From: Tubiluchus corallicola
Lineage: Eukaryota; Priapulida; Priapulimorpha; Priapulimorphida; Tubiluchidae
Length of the DNA stretch: 31,498 nucleotides
NCBI GenBank assembly: GCA_030141605.1
Contig: JAQGDQ010001636.1
Span: 1-31,498 of the forward strand
Direction: 5' to 3'
In this document: positions 10,491-20,361 of the stretch, piece after piece
How the letters are laid out: each line of letters begins with the position of its first letter
How positions within the stretch are numbered: the stretch's first letter is position 1
Notes under the pieces: generated by a model
The model's database searches: none
What the model saw: only the letters and a program-made list of their open reading frames with translations
What the model was told of the DNA's origin: nothing
Made by a program: the position numbers and the translations under genes

Positions 10491-10827
10491 TCAACTCAAA
10501 ATGTAGGTAAAAATGGCACAACAGTGTATAAGGTGACTGGTACGCATATATTTGTCAGTCTATTATCATCCCCAAAATCAATGGTGAAAAGGTAGATAAA
10601 CACTATGTGGAACGTTCGTGCATTGTCCTTTATGAATCTAATTAATGAACTAATATTTTGTGAGTCTTTTTATATGTACTTATACATGTGCATTTTTGTA
10701 TGTTTGTTTGTTTATATTTGTGTTAAATCTTTTGAATCAAATGAATCAGACGAATAAGATTAGGATTGTCTGGTTTTGGCAGAAATCTGCTTCCTACTGA
10801 ACGCATTCTAGTTTTATTATAGAAATC

Positions 10828-11007
10828 TTCACTAAACAAGGAGTTCAACTTTGGAATACCCTGCCATCAAATTTAAAACAAATCAAGTCTTTTGACGAAT
10901 TCAAATCAAAATTAAAAATACATACATTAAATCGTTTTGAAAACCCAACATACGTAAACGATAATATATATTCATCCACAAATTTTATTTACCCACGTCC
11001 ATTTTAA
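10828..11007 (+). pseudogene. Non-LTR retrotransposon relic: C-terminal end of reverse transcriptase ORF
   Basis: A 59-codon frame to a TAA reads GVQLWNTLPSNLK followed by I-K-S-F-D-E-F-K-S-K-L-K. The G-x-x-L-W-N-x-L-P...S-x-x-x-F-K-x-x-L-K pattern is the familiar C-terminal tail of CR1/Jockey-type LINE polymerases. An in-frame TGA lies just upstream, so it is a 5'-truncated dead copy. The 3' region runs to an AATAAAG and an AT microsatellite tail near 11205-11250. Confidence 0.75.
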
Positions 11008-11178
11008 ATTGTATGTATATATTGTATATAGTCTATTATAATTTGCGTGTAACATTATAATGTATATTTTGTTTAAAATTTTTGGCGCACTAGTTTTTAG
11101 TTTGCACTGGACGCATTTGCCTTTAACAGTTGTGTGAATTCTATTCTCATGCTGCGATGTTCTTTTATGCTTTTATAC

Positions 11179-11284
11179 TTATGAATATCGATTTTTTATG
11201 GCAAATAAAGATTATTATATATATATGTATTTATATATATATATATATAATATCTTTATTTGCCCTAAAAATCGATATTCATAA
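11179..11284. repeat. Inverted repeat: two LINE 3' tails facing each other
   Basis: The 34-bp stretch at 11179-11212 (TTATGAATATCGAT...GCAAATAAAGAT) is repeated in inverse at 11252-11284 with few differences, separated by about 39 bp of TA repeats. The left arm is the 3' tail of the LINE relic upstream; the right is the tail of an oppositely oriented copy, or a fold-back. Confidence 0.75.
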
Positions 11285-11325
11285 CTATATATGTATATAT
11301 ATATCAATTGCATCAACATACCACA

Positions 11326-11470
11326 TGTGCCATTTTTCCCCACTTCTCCATTTGTGCCACTTTTACCTACTTTTCATCTGTGCCATTTTTCCTGCAACAT
11401 TTTTCCTGTGTGCCATTTTTACCGTGCCATTTTTCCGGTGGCATTTTTACCTGTGCCACATTTACACCGC
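11326..11470. repeat. Degenerate short tandem repeat (TGTGCCATTTTTCC-like)
   Basis: About nine variable copies of a TGTGCCATTTTT motif at irregular spacing (roughly 13-28 bp). Reading frames across it are His/Phe/Cys-rich by composition and are not called as genes. Confidence 0.6.
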
Positions 11471-11617
11471 CCCGTCATCTCAGCGTACGTTGTTATTTCT
11501 CCTGTCATGGTTATTTACGTATTTGAAGGACTAGTTTATTTAGAATTACAGATGTAACATGTATATAGCAACCAATGCCAGCTGTCACATGCAAAGATTT
11601 CCTCTTGTGCATGCAGA

Positions 11618-12606
11618 TCATTGTGCTGTATTTGCTGCTGATGTTAAATCATCTGGCATGAGGCGATTCAAAAATCGCCTCATAAAATAAGCACGAAAAA
11701 GTTTATACTTCCAAAAGTACATGATTGGATTTACGGTACAATTAATAACTATACCAGAATTGCGCAACAATCTAAGTAAGTTGTACTCGTGGCTCGGAGT
11801 GATACGAGTCAAGATCTTAAACAATGTGTCTAATGACATGCTGCATAAAGTAGTTCCAACAATGATGAACACGATCCTGGCCGATTTAATCATGGCGGCA
11901 ATGTGAGCAGAGGTTCTTTCCGACTCTCCTCCTCCGTCTACGGGATGCTTCTGTTCAAACGCCAAGCCGTGGTCATTATGCGAACGTAGCAGAAGAGGAA
12001 AAGGGATGCGATGGCGAGGTACTCTCCCACTTGAAACCAGATGAGACCAACACTGGTCATGAAATCAGCAACACAGGTGGAGCCCGGAACCCAGTTACTT
12101 ATAGCTGTCAACATGGCGCTGATACCAACAATGAAAGCAGTCACCCATCCTGCTACTATCAGGATGCTGGTTCTTGCGGGTGTTACCCACATCGAATACT
12201 GAAGAGGATAGATTATGCAGACGTACCTGTCCAGTGTGACTGAAGCCATTGTGATCCATGAAGCCGTGAAGAACGTCGTGTGACCAACCACAAACAGGAT
12301 GCAATGAGATTTTAACGGAACCGGAACTGGAGTCAGAGCAACTGGTCCACCGAACAACATCACGGAGAAGTCAGCAACAGCTAAACTTAAAACAAATTGA
12401 TATTTACTCTCGCTTCTTAAAGCTCGGAAAGTAACGATTGTAGAAATGACCAGCACGTTCAGCACCAGACCGGAAACGATAACGGTGCCCAGGAAAATAC
12501 GATACGCAACGTTTCCGAACGACTTTGGCGCGAGCAATAGGTGAGGTGGAGAGGTAGTATTTGATGAGTTAGCATGAGCTGCTGTCATTGTTACATCATC
12601 AGCCAT
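11618..12606 (-). CDS. Class A (rhodopsin-type) GPCR, single coding exon with one frameshift
   Basis: Starts at ATG 12606. The first frame (to about 11965) has an N-terminus with N-x-S/T glycosylation sites, TM1 with L-N-V-L-V-I, TM2 with LAVAD, a Cys before TM3, the D-R-Y motif (LDRYVCIIYPL), TM4 with the conserved Trp, a Cys in extracellular loop 2 and TM5. The second frame (about 11965 to the stop at 11618) has TM6, TM7 with NPIMY (the NPxxY motif) and a short basic tail. The frames overlap at 11938-11965 in the third intracellular loop, and one base must be gained to continue; the GGAGGAGGAGAG run there is a likely slip site. TM6 lacks the usual C-W-x-P. The ligand is unknown. The start region is copied into the 81-bp array immediately upstream. 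It may be a recent pseudogene or a base-call error in an intact gene. Confidence 0.8.
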
Positions 12607-15150
12607 TTTCTGTACTTGAAATTACAACGTACACGTAGCGTTTGATACGTTAGCATGAGCTGCTGTCATTGTTAAATTATCAGCCATTTTCTGTACTTGA
12701 AATTACAACGTACACGTAGCGTTTGATACGTTAGCATGAGCTTCTGTCATTGTTAAATTATCAGCCATTTTCTGTTCTTGAAATTACAACGTACACGTAG
12801 CCTTTGATACGTTAGCATGAGCTGCTATCATTGTTAAATTATCAACCATTTTCTGTACTTGAAATTACAACGTACACGTAGCGTTTGATACGTTAGCATG
12901 AGCTGCTGTCATTGTTACATTATCAGCCATTTTCTGTACTTGAAATTACAACGTACACGTAGCGTTTGATACGTTAGCATGAGCTGCTATCATTGTTAAA
13001 TTATCAACCATTTTCTGTACTTGAAATTACAACGTACACGTAGCGTTTGATGAGTTAGCATGAGCTGCTATCATTGTTAAATTATCAACCATTTTCTGTA
13101 CTTGAAATTACAACTTACACGTAGCCTTTGATACGTTAGCATGAGCTGCTATCATTGTTAAATTATCAGCCAATTTCTGTACTTGAAATTACAACGTACA
13201 CGTAGCATTTGATACGTTAGCATGAGCTGCTGTCATTGTTAAATTATCAGCCATTTTCTGTACTTGAAATTACAACGTACACGTAGCGTTTGATACGTTA
13301 GCATGAGCTGCTATCATTGTTAAATTATCAACCATTTTCTGTACTTGAAATTACAACGTACACGTAGCGTTTGATGAGTTAGCATGAGCTGCTATCATTG
13401 TTAAATTATCAACCATTTTCTGTACTTGAAATTACAACGTACACGTAGCGTTTGATGAGTTAGCATGAGCTGCTGTCATTGTTACATTATCAGCCATTTT
13501 CTGTACTTGAAATTACAACGTACACGTAGCATTTGATACGTTAGCATGAGCTGCTATCATTGTTAAATTATCAACCATTTTCTGTACTTGAAATTACAAC
13601 GTACACGTAGCATTTGATACGTTAGCATGAGCTGCTATCATTGTTAAATTATCAACCATTTTCTGTACTTGAAATTACAACGTACACGTAGCGTTTGATG
13701 AGTTAGCATGAGCTGCTATCATTGTTAAATTATCAACCATTTTCTGTACTTGAAATTACAACGTACACATAGCGTTTGATGAGTTAGCATGAGCTGCTAT
13801 CATTGTTAAATTATCAACCATTTTCTGTACTTGAAATTACAACTTACACGTAGCCTTTGATACGTTAGCATGAGCTGCTATCATTGTTAAATTATCAGCC
13901 AATTTCTGTACTTGAAATTACAACGTACACGTAGCATTTGATACGTTAGCATGAGCTGCTATCATTGTTAAATTATCAACCATTTTCTGTACTTGAAATT
14001 ACAACGTACACGTAGCGTTTGATACGTTAGCATGAGCTGCTATCATTGTTAAATTATCAACCATTTTCTGTACTTGAAATTACAACGTACACGTAGCGTT
14101 TGATGAGTTAGCATGAGCTGCTATCATTGTTAAATTATCAACCATTTTCTGTACTTGAAATTACAACGTACACGTAGCGTTTGATGAGTTAGCATGAGCT
14201 GCTGTCATTGTTACATTATCAGCCATTTTCTGTACTTGAAATTACAACGTACACGTAGCATTTGATACGTTAGCATGAGCTGCTATCATTGTTAAATTAT
14301 CAACCATTTTCTGTACTTGAAATTACAACGTACACGTAGCATTTGATACGTTAGCATGAGCTGCTATCATTGTTAAATTATCAACCATTTTCTGTATGAA
14401 ATTACAACTTACACGTAGCCTTTGATACGTTAGCATGAGCTGCTATCATTGTTAAATTATCAACCATTTTCTGTACTTGAAATTACAACGTACACGTAGC
14501 ATTTGATACGTTAGCATGAGCTGCTATCATTGTTAAATTATCAACCATTTTCTGTACTTGAAATTACAACGTACACGTAGCGTTTGATACGTTAGCATGA
14601 GCTTCTGTCATTGTTAAATTATCAGCCATTTTCTGTACTTGAAATTACAACGTACACGTAGCGTTTGATACGTTAGCATGAGCTGCTATCATTGTTAAAT
14701 TATCAACCATTTTCTGTACTTGAAATTACAACGTACACGTAGCGTTTGATGAGTTAGCATGAGCTGCTGTCATTGTTACATTATCAGCCATTTTCTGTAC
14801 TTGAAATTACAACGTACACGTAGCCTTTGATACGTTAGCATGAGCTGCTATCATTGTTAAATTATCAACCATTTTCTGTACTTGAAATTACAACGTACAC
14901 GTAGCCTTTGATACGTTAGCATGAGCTGCTATCATTGTTAAATTATCAACCATTTTCTGTACTTGAAATTACAACTTACACGTAGCCTTTGATACGTTAG
15001 CATGAGCTGCTATCATTGTTAAATTATCAACCATTTTCTGTACTTGAAATTACAACTTACACGTAGCCTTTGATACGTTAGCATGAGCTGCTATCATTGT
15101 TAAATTATCAACCATTTTCTGTACTTGAAATTACAACTTACACGTGCACG
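12560..15150. repeat. 81-bp tandem array, 32 units, derived from the GPCR start region
   Basis: Units are 81 bp; spacing from the first (AGCATGAGCT at 12571) to the last (at 15080) equals 31 periods with a single 2-bp deletion near 14396. The first unit contains the real GPCR start codon. Read on the minus strand, each unit carries AAAATGG followed by an N-terminus like the receptor's (MADNLTMTAAHAN...), then a stop (TTG TAA) after 21 codons. Variants (GAG/ACG, CTGTC/CTATC, CAGCC/CAACC, GCG/GCA/GCC) mark sub-families. An odd variant (CAGCCAATTT) recurs at 13171 and 13900, exactly nine units apart, showing block duplication. Confidence 0.95.
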
Positions 15151-15213
15151 TACCCAAATTACAACTTACACGTGCACATACCCAAATTACAACTTACACG
15201 TGCACGCACCCAA
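15131..15213. repeat. 28-bp tandem repeat, three copies, at the distal end of the 81-bp array
   Basis: TTACAACTTACACGTGCAC plus (G/A)(T/C)ACCCAAA repeats with a 28-bp period, starting within the last 81-bp unit. Each copy has a CACGTG palindrome. Confidence 0.85.
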
Positions 15214-16188
15214 CACGCTAATGATACGACAGCATCCTAATTATAATTTTTAAGTTGCTGATTCTCTTAGTGTTACAACTACATGCTCAAGTATTCCAGA
15301 ACTGATTAGCGCAGCATCTTTAATACAAGGTCTGTAGCTTTGCTCACGAAATCGTCTTCGCTCGCGCACCTAGCGCAAACTTATTTCACGCAATCTCCAG
15401 TCTTGACTACCCTAAATTACAAATTTACGCGTTTGTATCGACACTTTGTATAGAAGCATAGTGTCATGTTTCGCCTTACATTTAATAGTTCTCGCATTAT
15501 GCTTATGCAACATTAAGCCCTATTCACACTGCATGTTTAATTAATTGATATGTATGATATTTAGTTACTGGCAGTGACAGTAGTTGATTGTATTAATAAT
15601 TATTGATATTTTGTTAGGATGTAGGTACCTACTAATAAACCCCCTTTTGAATTCCGTCTGACCCACTCTTGTCTGCCCTATCGCGGCTGTAATGCAGTGG
15701 CAAAGTCAAGGTTAACGATAGTGCACAGGTGAATAAAATTATAGCTGTTTAAGCGAGTGGCTTCTCGATGAACTTCCTTCAACACTGCTTAGAGATGGAC
15801 GGCAACTTGACACAGAACGAGACAGGTCGTTTACTCGTCTCTGTGAAGTTATATGTCTTGGAAGAGAAATGCCGTACTAGAAAGTTTCACACAAGATATG
15901 GTGTACATGGTGATACCGTGAGAGCCTAGTTGTTGTAAGCTATAGTCGTCAACCAGAGTTGTGCAAAGATGCTGGCTTGCAGTCTGCAGTAGTCGAGTTA
16001 CCTACTGACTGACAGATGGATCGACCGACTACAGAATTACATCCAGTGTGGTAACAGGTACTTTTGTTACGATCGTAACTAACGTCGCACTGATAACGTA
16101 AACATCACGTATACTAGCCTCATGTTCTTCGATACTACTTGCTGGGAAAAGACTAATTTCTCTGACGAAGTTTGGAATCTCCCCCCCC

Positions 16189-16192
<4 letters not shown>
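15214..16192. other. Upstream of the GPCR array, no gene recognised
   Basis: No coding region is supported. AATAAACC near 15633 could be part of a decayed LTR, but no ends were found. Confidence 0.4.

Positions 16193-16248
<56 letters not shown>
16193..16248. repeat. (TC)n microsatellite
   Basis: Uninterrupted CT dinucleotides of about 56 bp, preceded by a run of C. Confidence 0.95.
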
Positions 16249-16252
<4 letters not shown>

Positions 16253-16397
16253 CCCCCTCCCGGTGGTCGTGATATTGCACATCATGAAGATCCATTTTTT
16301 CCTTGTGTAATTGATTACTTAACTACAAACGTTACTCTTAATTATAAATGTTATGCCAGTTAATTAAGCTAATGTCTGTGAACTAATGGCATATACC

Positions 16398-16744
16398 TGT
16401 TATAGCATGTCATTTAACTCTCATAAAATAAAACACAAAAATTACACTGTACGGAGTTTATTATCAGCACTAATAAAAATAGGGAACCAAAATACACGTG
16501 CACAAAAAATAAATAACTAACTCAGTAACAGCACTACACCCGAGGAGCACCTGTGTCAGAAATCAAGGTTGTAGTGACCTCTACACGCTTTTATACTGGC
16601 ATTCCAGGTCAGCTGGCTTCTCACACCAAGTGTAGGCCCAAACAAGACGTCTGAACCTACAAGAAAGGTGTGAGTCGCTGCTGACGTGGAAGCAGGGCGT
16701 GTAGAGGGCCCTACACCTGACTCGACAAAGGTGCCTCTGTAACA
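16398..16744 (-). mobile_element. Probable solo LTR on the minus strand
   Basis: On the minus strand the block starts TGTTACAGAGG, has TATAAAAGCGTGTAG at about 16595-16581, AATAAA at about 16462-16457, and ends ...CTATAACA, giving TGTTA/TAACA inverted ends. Spacing of TATA box and polyadenylation signal fits an LTR. The flanking 5-mers (ATACC and ATATT) match only in part, so the edges are uncertain. Confidence 0.45.
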
Positions 16745-17138
16745 ATATTATTGCTTTCATATAAACGGTAATTGATGATTAATTAATTTGTTGTAGGCCA
16801 AACTTAAAGCACAAGAAAACCCTCCACTTACATACACTTACTTTAAAAACTTAAAAAATATACATACATAACACATACATAATAATACATGCATGCAACA
16901 ATATCAGATCTTGAGCAATTATAGACACATAATGACAATATCTTAATAACTCATTATAACACGTCTTCATTTCACCAATCTAATCATGTGATTAGCCCTA
17001 AAATCGCCACAAGGTGACCGAATGCAAGAGAAGCAAATATTGCCAAAATTTTAGCATAATTCATTATTCACCTTTGCGCCAGCAACAAAGATCAAATTTC
17101 AAGAAGTAAAAAGTGATTACGCAGATAAAAATTATTAG
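16745..17138. other. No gene recognised; no further LRR exon on the plus strand
   Basis: Searched by eye for a plus-strand counterpart of the LRR exon at 22890-23022 that should precede 17541 if this were a full second gene; none is present. A short repeat shared with about 5883-5935 lies near 16803. Confidence 0.5.
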
Positions 17139-17433
17139 GTGGTGGGTCAGTTTTACCGATTGTTCAGTTCATCATTCACATGCCTATATGGCGGTTATAT
17201 TATACAGGAATAATCACCTTAATAAGGCATATATACATTGCACTATATACTATACTGTATATTACTTTAAAATAGTTAACCTGTGACGATAAAGAAATTA
17301 TTGTACAGTTGGTAGGCCGTGTTGTGTTTAGCGCTCCGACTCGGACGGAAATCGGTCAGTTTCCTGACCACGAATGACGTCCGTCTTATCCAATATCCGG
17401 GCTAACAGGGTCCGGTTTAACGAGGGTCGACTG
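17139..17433. mobile_element. Truncated copy of a TA-flanked inverted-repeat DNA element
   Basis: Ends AACGAGGGTCGACTG followed by TA. The full-length copy is at 21395-21721. This copy lacks the other terminus because the inverted duplication breaks off inside it. Confidence 0.5.
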
Positions 17434-17540
17434 TAATGTATCACAAACGTATTAACGTAATTAACTGTAATTACATACGAGTGTATTCATAAATATCAAA
17501 TTTCTGGAATTAAATCATCTGCCTTTCTGGACTATTCCAG

Positions 17541-17714
17541 GTTCTCCACCTAGATATGAATCGCATATCGGTAATTTTGCCAGACAGTTTCGATGGATTA
17601 TCCCACTTGAGCAGCCTGAGCTTGAACAGCAACAATCTGACGACGTTATCGTCGCAAGCATTCATTCATCTGAAGGCTCTAGAAACTCTTGACATTTCAC
17701 ATAATCCTCTGCAG
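17541..17714 (+). CDS. LRR exon (plus-strand copy), 58 codons
   Basis: Encodes slightly more than two leucine-rich repeats (L-H-L-D-M-N-R-I..., L-S-S-L-S-L-N-S-N-N-L..., L-E-T-L-D-I-S-H-N-P-L-Q). Acceptor ATTCCAG ends at 17540 and donor CTGCAG|GTATAT follows 17714; phase 0 at both ends. It is the inverted duplicate of the minus-strand exon 21287-21114, with one amino-acid difference (Ile for Ser in AF-I/S-HL). It splices in frame to the last exon at 18488 on the same strand. No upstream LRR exon or signal peptide is found on this strand, so this two-exon piece lacks its 5' gene. Confidence 0.85.
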
Positions 17715-18147
17715 GTATATGTACAAATACAAAAGTAAGATACAATTATTAAGCTGATTAGACATTCCTGGTACCAAATTTAAACATACTTACCATTACA
17801 ATATAGATACAACTTACATACAACCTCTGACTAATAGATTTTCAACAGTGAGTCTGCTAGACCAATGAAAGCGTTATTTCTTGTAAGCATTCTAAAACTG
17901 TTGACTCCAAACTCGGGGCCTATTTCAGCCTAAGCGAGGCCCGGGGAAGTGGGGCGTGTGAGGCCCCCTCGGGGTTGGCGCCCAGAAAATTTTTGAACTG
18001 CTACAACGCCGGAGAAGCATTTTCGAAGAGAAAATATGGAGTTATACAGTTGTTAAAGGAAAGAGCAATTGAAAGAAAAACTGCTTTATTCTATTCTCAA
18101 GACCAGTCCTTAATACTTGTCAATCCTGGCAAACGGCACGCGTGCGG

Positions 18148-18149
<2 letters not shown>

Positions 18150-18216
<67 letters not shown>
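18150..18216. repeat. (GA)n microsatellite in the left arm
   Basis: About 67 bp of pure GA. The inverted counterpart at about 20629-20685 is shorter and interrupted, so it is one of the larger differences between the arms. Confidence 0.9.
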
Positions 18217-18220
<4 letters not shown>

Positions 18221-18487
18221 GCAGTATGTTAGCATAAAGGAAAGAAGTTACCTCGGTACGAGGCCCCCCTGGAGGGTGAGGCCCCGGGGAAGTATCCCCA
18301 CTTCCCCCCTTGAAATAGGGCCTGTCCAAACTCTTTTAAACCCTAAATTTACTACTTACGCCTGCATTTAGAAATTTCATAATGTCAACTCTCTTGTGGA
18401 GAATCTTATTAACCTGCAAAATAACCCTGCCTGATTGTTTAAAAAAATGGCTAAGCACATTTTGATAGAATGCTACTCTGTTGACAG

Positions 18488-19786
18488 GTTATCGAAAAAG
18501 GCTCATTCAGCGAACTCGCCAAGCTCCAAGTGCTCAAAGCAACCCACGTTCCGAGTCTTAAACTCCAGGTGCCGCCGGAAATGCTGAAGGGATCCGTAAG
18601 CATCGAGGAACTGGATCTATCGCGGAGTCCCGCGCTAACCGCGGTGCTTCTTACGGACGCCACACAGTACGCAGCGTTAAGAACGATCGTCAATCTGAAC
18701 TTGGACAGCAACGGGCTAACGTCCTTGCCGGAACTGTTCAGAGCCATCTTCCCACATTTGTTACAAATACAGCTGAGGGACAACCCGTGGCACTGCAACA
18801 CTTCGTTGGCATGGATGATAGATTGGCTGCAGACAAGCGAAGTGGTAAACTTTCTGAAACGGGCCGACGTCAAATGCACAACGCCCACGGAACTTGAAGG
18901 CACAAAACTAATGGAAGTCACACTCGATGAAATAATGGCGCTAGAGCAAACCGATGCAACAACTGAACAAACCACGCTGGCGAAGTTCACCGACGAAAAA
19001 TCTACAAAGCAACAACAAACAAGTGAACGTGGAAAAGATTATCACACATCTGGAGCAAATGTGACAACTTATTCTACAGAACTTTCCCCAAAAACATCGC
19101 AAACTGAGACCATGACGACAAAGCCAAATGTGACTGACAATCATCCCAGCACTAGCAGAGCAATAAGTCATGAATTTACACTTGAAGCAACACAAACGCA
19201 CAAGGTGAATCATGAAAGGAGCACAGAAAACGAGCAAAGAAATACTGACAATTACCAAACTACTGTCAAAAGTAAAGAAAGCACACAAGCAACTGACGTC
19301 ACCCAAAAATCGACATCAGCATCTACGGCTATCACAGCAACGGCAACACGGGTATCTAAGATGGTCAAGGCTGAACCGAATAAATCGCGTAATGAAGGAG
19401 CCCCACAAAATACCTGGCTGCACAACCACGGCGCCACGTTCATAATCATCACCACAGTTCTAACTCTCATTGTCATTTCCGTTCTCGTAGGCATCTACTT
19501 CAGGATGCGGAAGCAGAGAAAGATGCAGCACGAGCGCGTTCGCAAAACTTCCGCAGACAGCGAAGCCGGTATCAACACGAGACGATCGATTAACATTTCT
19601 ACAGTGGAATCGAACCAGGAAACCAGCTTTTCTCGCACTTCCGAAAAACAGCCGACGCTGATGAGATTGCTGTCAGACACGGACACGGAAGCTGATGAAT
19701 GGGTGTACCAAAGTGACACGATGAGAGGCGAGGAAGGTACAGAGTACTTCGTTGATCTGTCTGACACAAAGCAACTATTACTATAA
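18488..19786 (+). CDS. Last exon of LRR transmembrane protein: LRRs, LRRCT, stalk, membrane segment, tail
   Basis: Acceptor GTTGACAG ends at 18487; the phase-0 frame runs 432 codons to TAA at 19784-19786. It begins VIEKGSF, then further degenerate LRRs, an LRRCT-like cap near 18782-18925 (NPWHC...W-x-x-x-W-L...VKCTTP...LEGTKL). The cap keeps only two of the usual four cysteines: the normal C-x-C is C-N-T. A Ser/Thr-rich stalk of about 160 residues follows (18940-19430), then a hydrophobic segment (about 19432-19503), a basic stop-transfer (RMRKQRK) and a tail of about 93 residues with no TIR or kinase domain. It would make a type I surface protein. It is on the strand opposite to the five upstream LRR exons at 21-29 kb, to which it would join in phase; see the inversion finding. 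Confidence 0.88.
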   Translation, partial: VIEKGSFSELAKLQVLKATHVPSLKLQVPPEMLKGSVSIEELDLSRSPALTAVLLTDATQYAALRTIVNLNLDSNGLTSLPELFRAIFPHLLQIQLRDNPWHCNTSLAWMIDWLQTSEVVNFLKRADVKCTTPTELEGTKLMEVTLDEIMALEQTDATTEQTTLAKFTDEKSTKQQQTSERGKDYHTSGANVTTYSTELSPKTSQTETMTTKPNVTDNHPSTSRAISHEFTLEATQTHKVNHERSTENEQRNTDNYQTTVKSKESTQATDVTQKSTSASTAITATATRVSKMVKAEPNKSRNEGAPQNTWLHNHGATFIIITTVLTLIVISVLVGIYFRMRKQRKMQHERVRKTSADSEAGINTRRSINISTVESNQETSFSRTSEKQPTLMRLLSDTDTEADEWVYQSDTMRGEEGTEYFVDLSDTKQLLL

Positions 19787-19935
19787 GCACTAAAAGAGAT
19801 GAGTAACTCATTTCAAAATGCAGAAAGCTACGTGAAAAAAATGTTTGAGACTTCGGAAAAATTATAATTAGTTTTTAAACACAATACACACTGTGTAGAA
19901 TGACATTGAGCTGAAGACCAACAGTGATTTGCCTT
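19787..19935 (+). other. 3' untranslated region of the last LRR exon
   Basis: No AATAAA before the solo LTR that begins at 19936; the nearest one on this strand is inside the LTR at 20255. Confidence 0.45.
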
Positions 19936-20346
19936 TGTGAAAGTTACAACTGTATATTTTTAGGTGCTGCCATCTATTGACTAATCACTTTACATTTTAC
20001 TAGTTAAACTCACCCTTAGTATAATTGTACGGTCCAGTGAATGCATACTCACTGGTTCTCTCCCTATTTTACAGTAATGGTTTTTGTGAAGCCAAGTTTG
20101 CATAATTACCTATACCTATATATACTGAGTGGATTTCACTTTCTAGTCACTCTCTGTCACGTTCTCAGTGCAGTGCAGTCGTGCTACACACTGTCTAACT
20201 CACACTCTCAGTGCAGCAGTCGTGATCCTCATTTTACTCATGTGTATTTAGTGTAATAAACGTTTCAGTTTTGTGCAGATGTGTAATATAGTGTTCATTC
20301 TTTTTCTATCAAGTGTTCAACTACAACCACATACATGACTTTCACA
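19936..20346 (+). mobile_element. Solo LTR, 411 bp, with 5-bp target duplication
   Basis: Starts TGTGAAAGT and ends ACTTTCACA, a perfect 9-bp inverted terminus of TG...CA type. It is flanked by GCCTT on both sides (19931-19935 and 20347-20351). It contains a TATATATA box near 20117 and AATAAA at 20255-20260. There is no internal region, so it is a solo LTR left by recombination. A related degenerate copy is inverted at about 29035-29290. It sits exactly where the right inverted-repeat arm stops. Confidence 0.88.
20255..20260 (+). terminator. Polyadenylation signal AATAAA inside the solo LTR
   Basis: First AATAAA downstream of the LRR last exon on the same strand, about 470 bp after the stop codon. 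It may now serve that exon as well as the LTR. Confidence 0.45.
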
Positions 20347-20361
20347 GCCTTTTTCGATAAC
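20317..20361 (-). CDS. Candidate truncated last exon of the minus-strand LRR gene, LTR-derived tail
   Basis: On the minus strand the acceptor GTTGACAG and the first five codons of the original last exon (VIEKG) are preserved in the right arm. The next base is the first of the solo LTR read in antisense, adding CESHVCGCS and a TGA at 20319-20317. If used, the minus-strand LRR protein would end 14 residues after the last LRR exon, without LRRCT, stalk or membrane segment. No polyadenylation signal was found close by on this strand, so use of this exon is speculative. Confidence 0.35.
   Translation of the reverse strand, partial: VIEKGCESHVCGCS

Larger units (their letters stand above)
17139..18502 (+). 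repeat. Left arm of 1.35-kb inverted repeat
   Basis: The reverse complement of 20347-21689 matches this stretch along its length, including an LRR exon, intron, GA tract and the first 15 bp of the next exon. Within the shared 174-bp exon there are three differences, so identity is roughly 98% there and lower in the outer 100 bp. Outer homology fades at about 17139, inside a transposon; inner homology stops at 18502, inside the last LRR exon. Confidence 0.93.

Noticed and set aside
12031-12304. Short frames overlapping the GPCR in other frames
   Set aside because: Shadows of the receptor coding sequence.
16029-16363. Arg/Glu and Ser/Leu repeat frames
   Set aside because: Translations of the TC dinucleotide tract.
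18451-19811. Several minus-strand frames of 70-180 codons
   Set aside because: Antisense to the LRR last exon; no LRR or splice signal, so not an intact minus-strand last exon.
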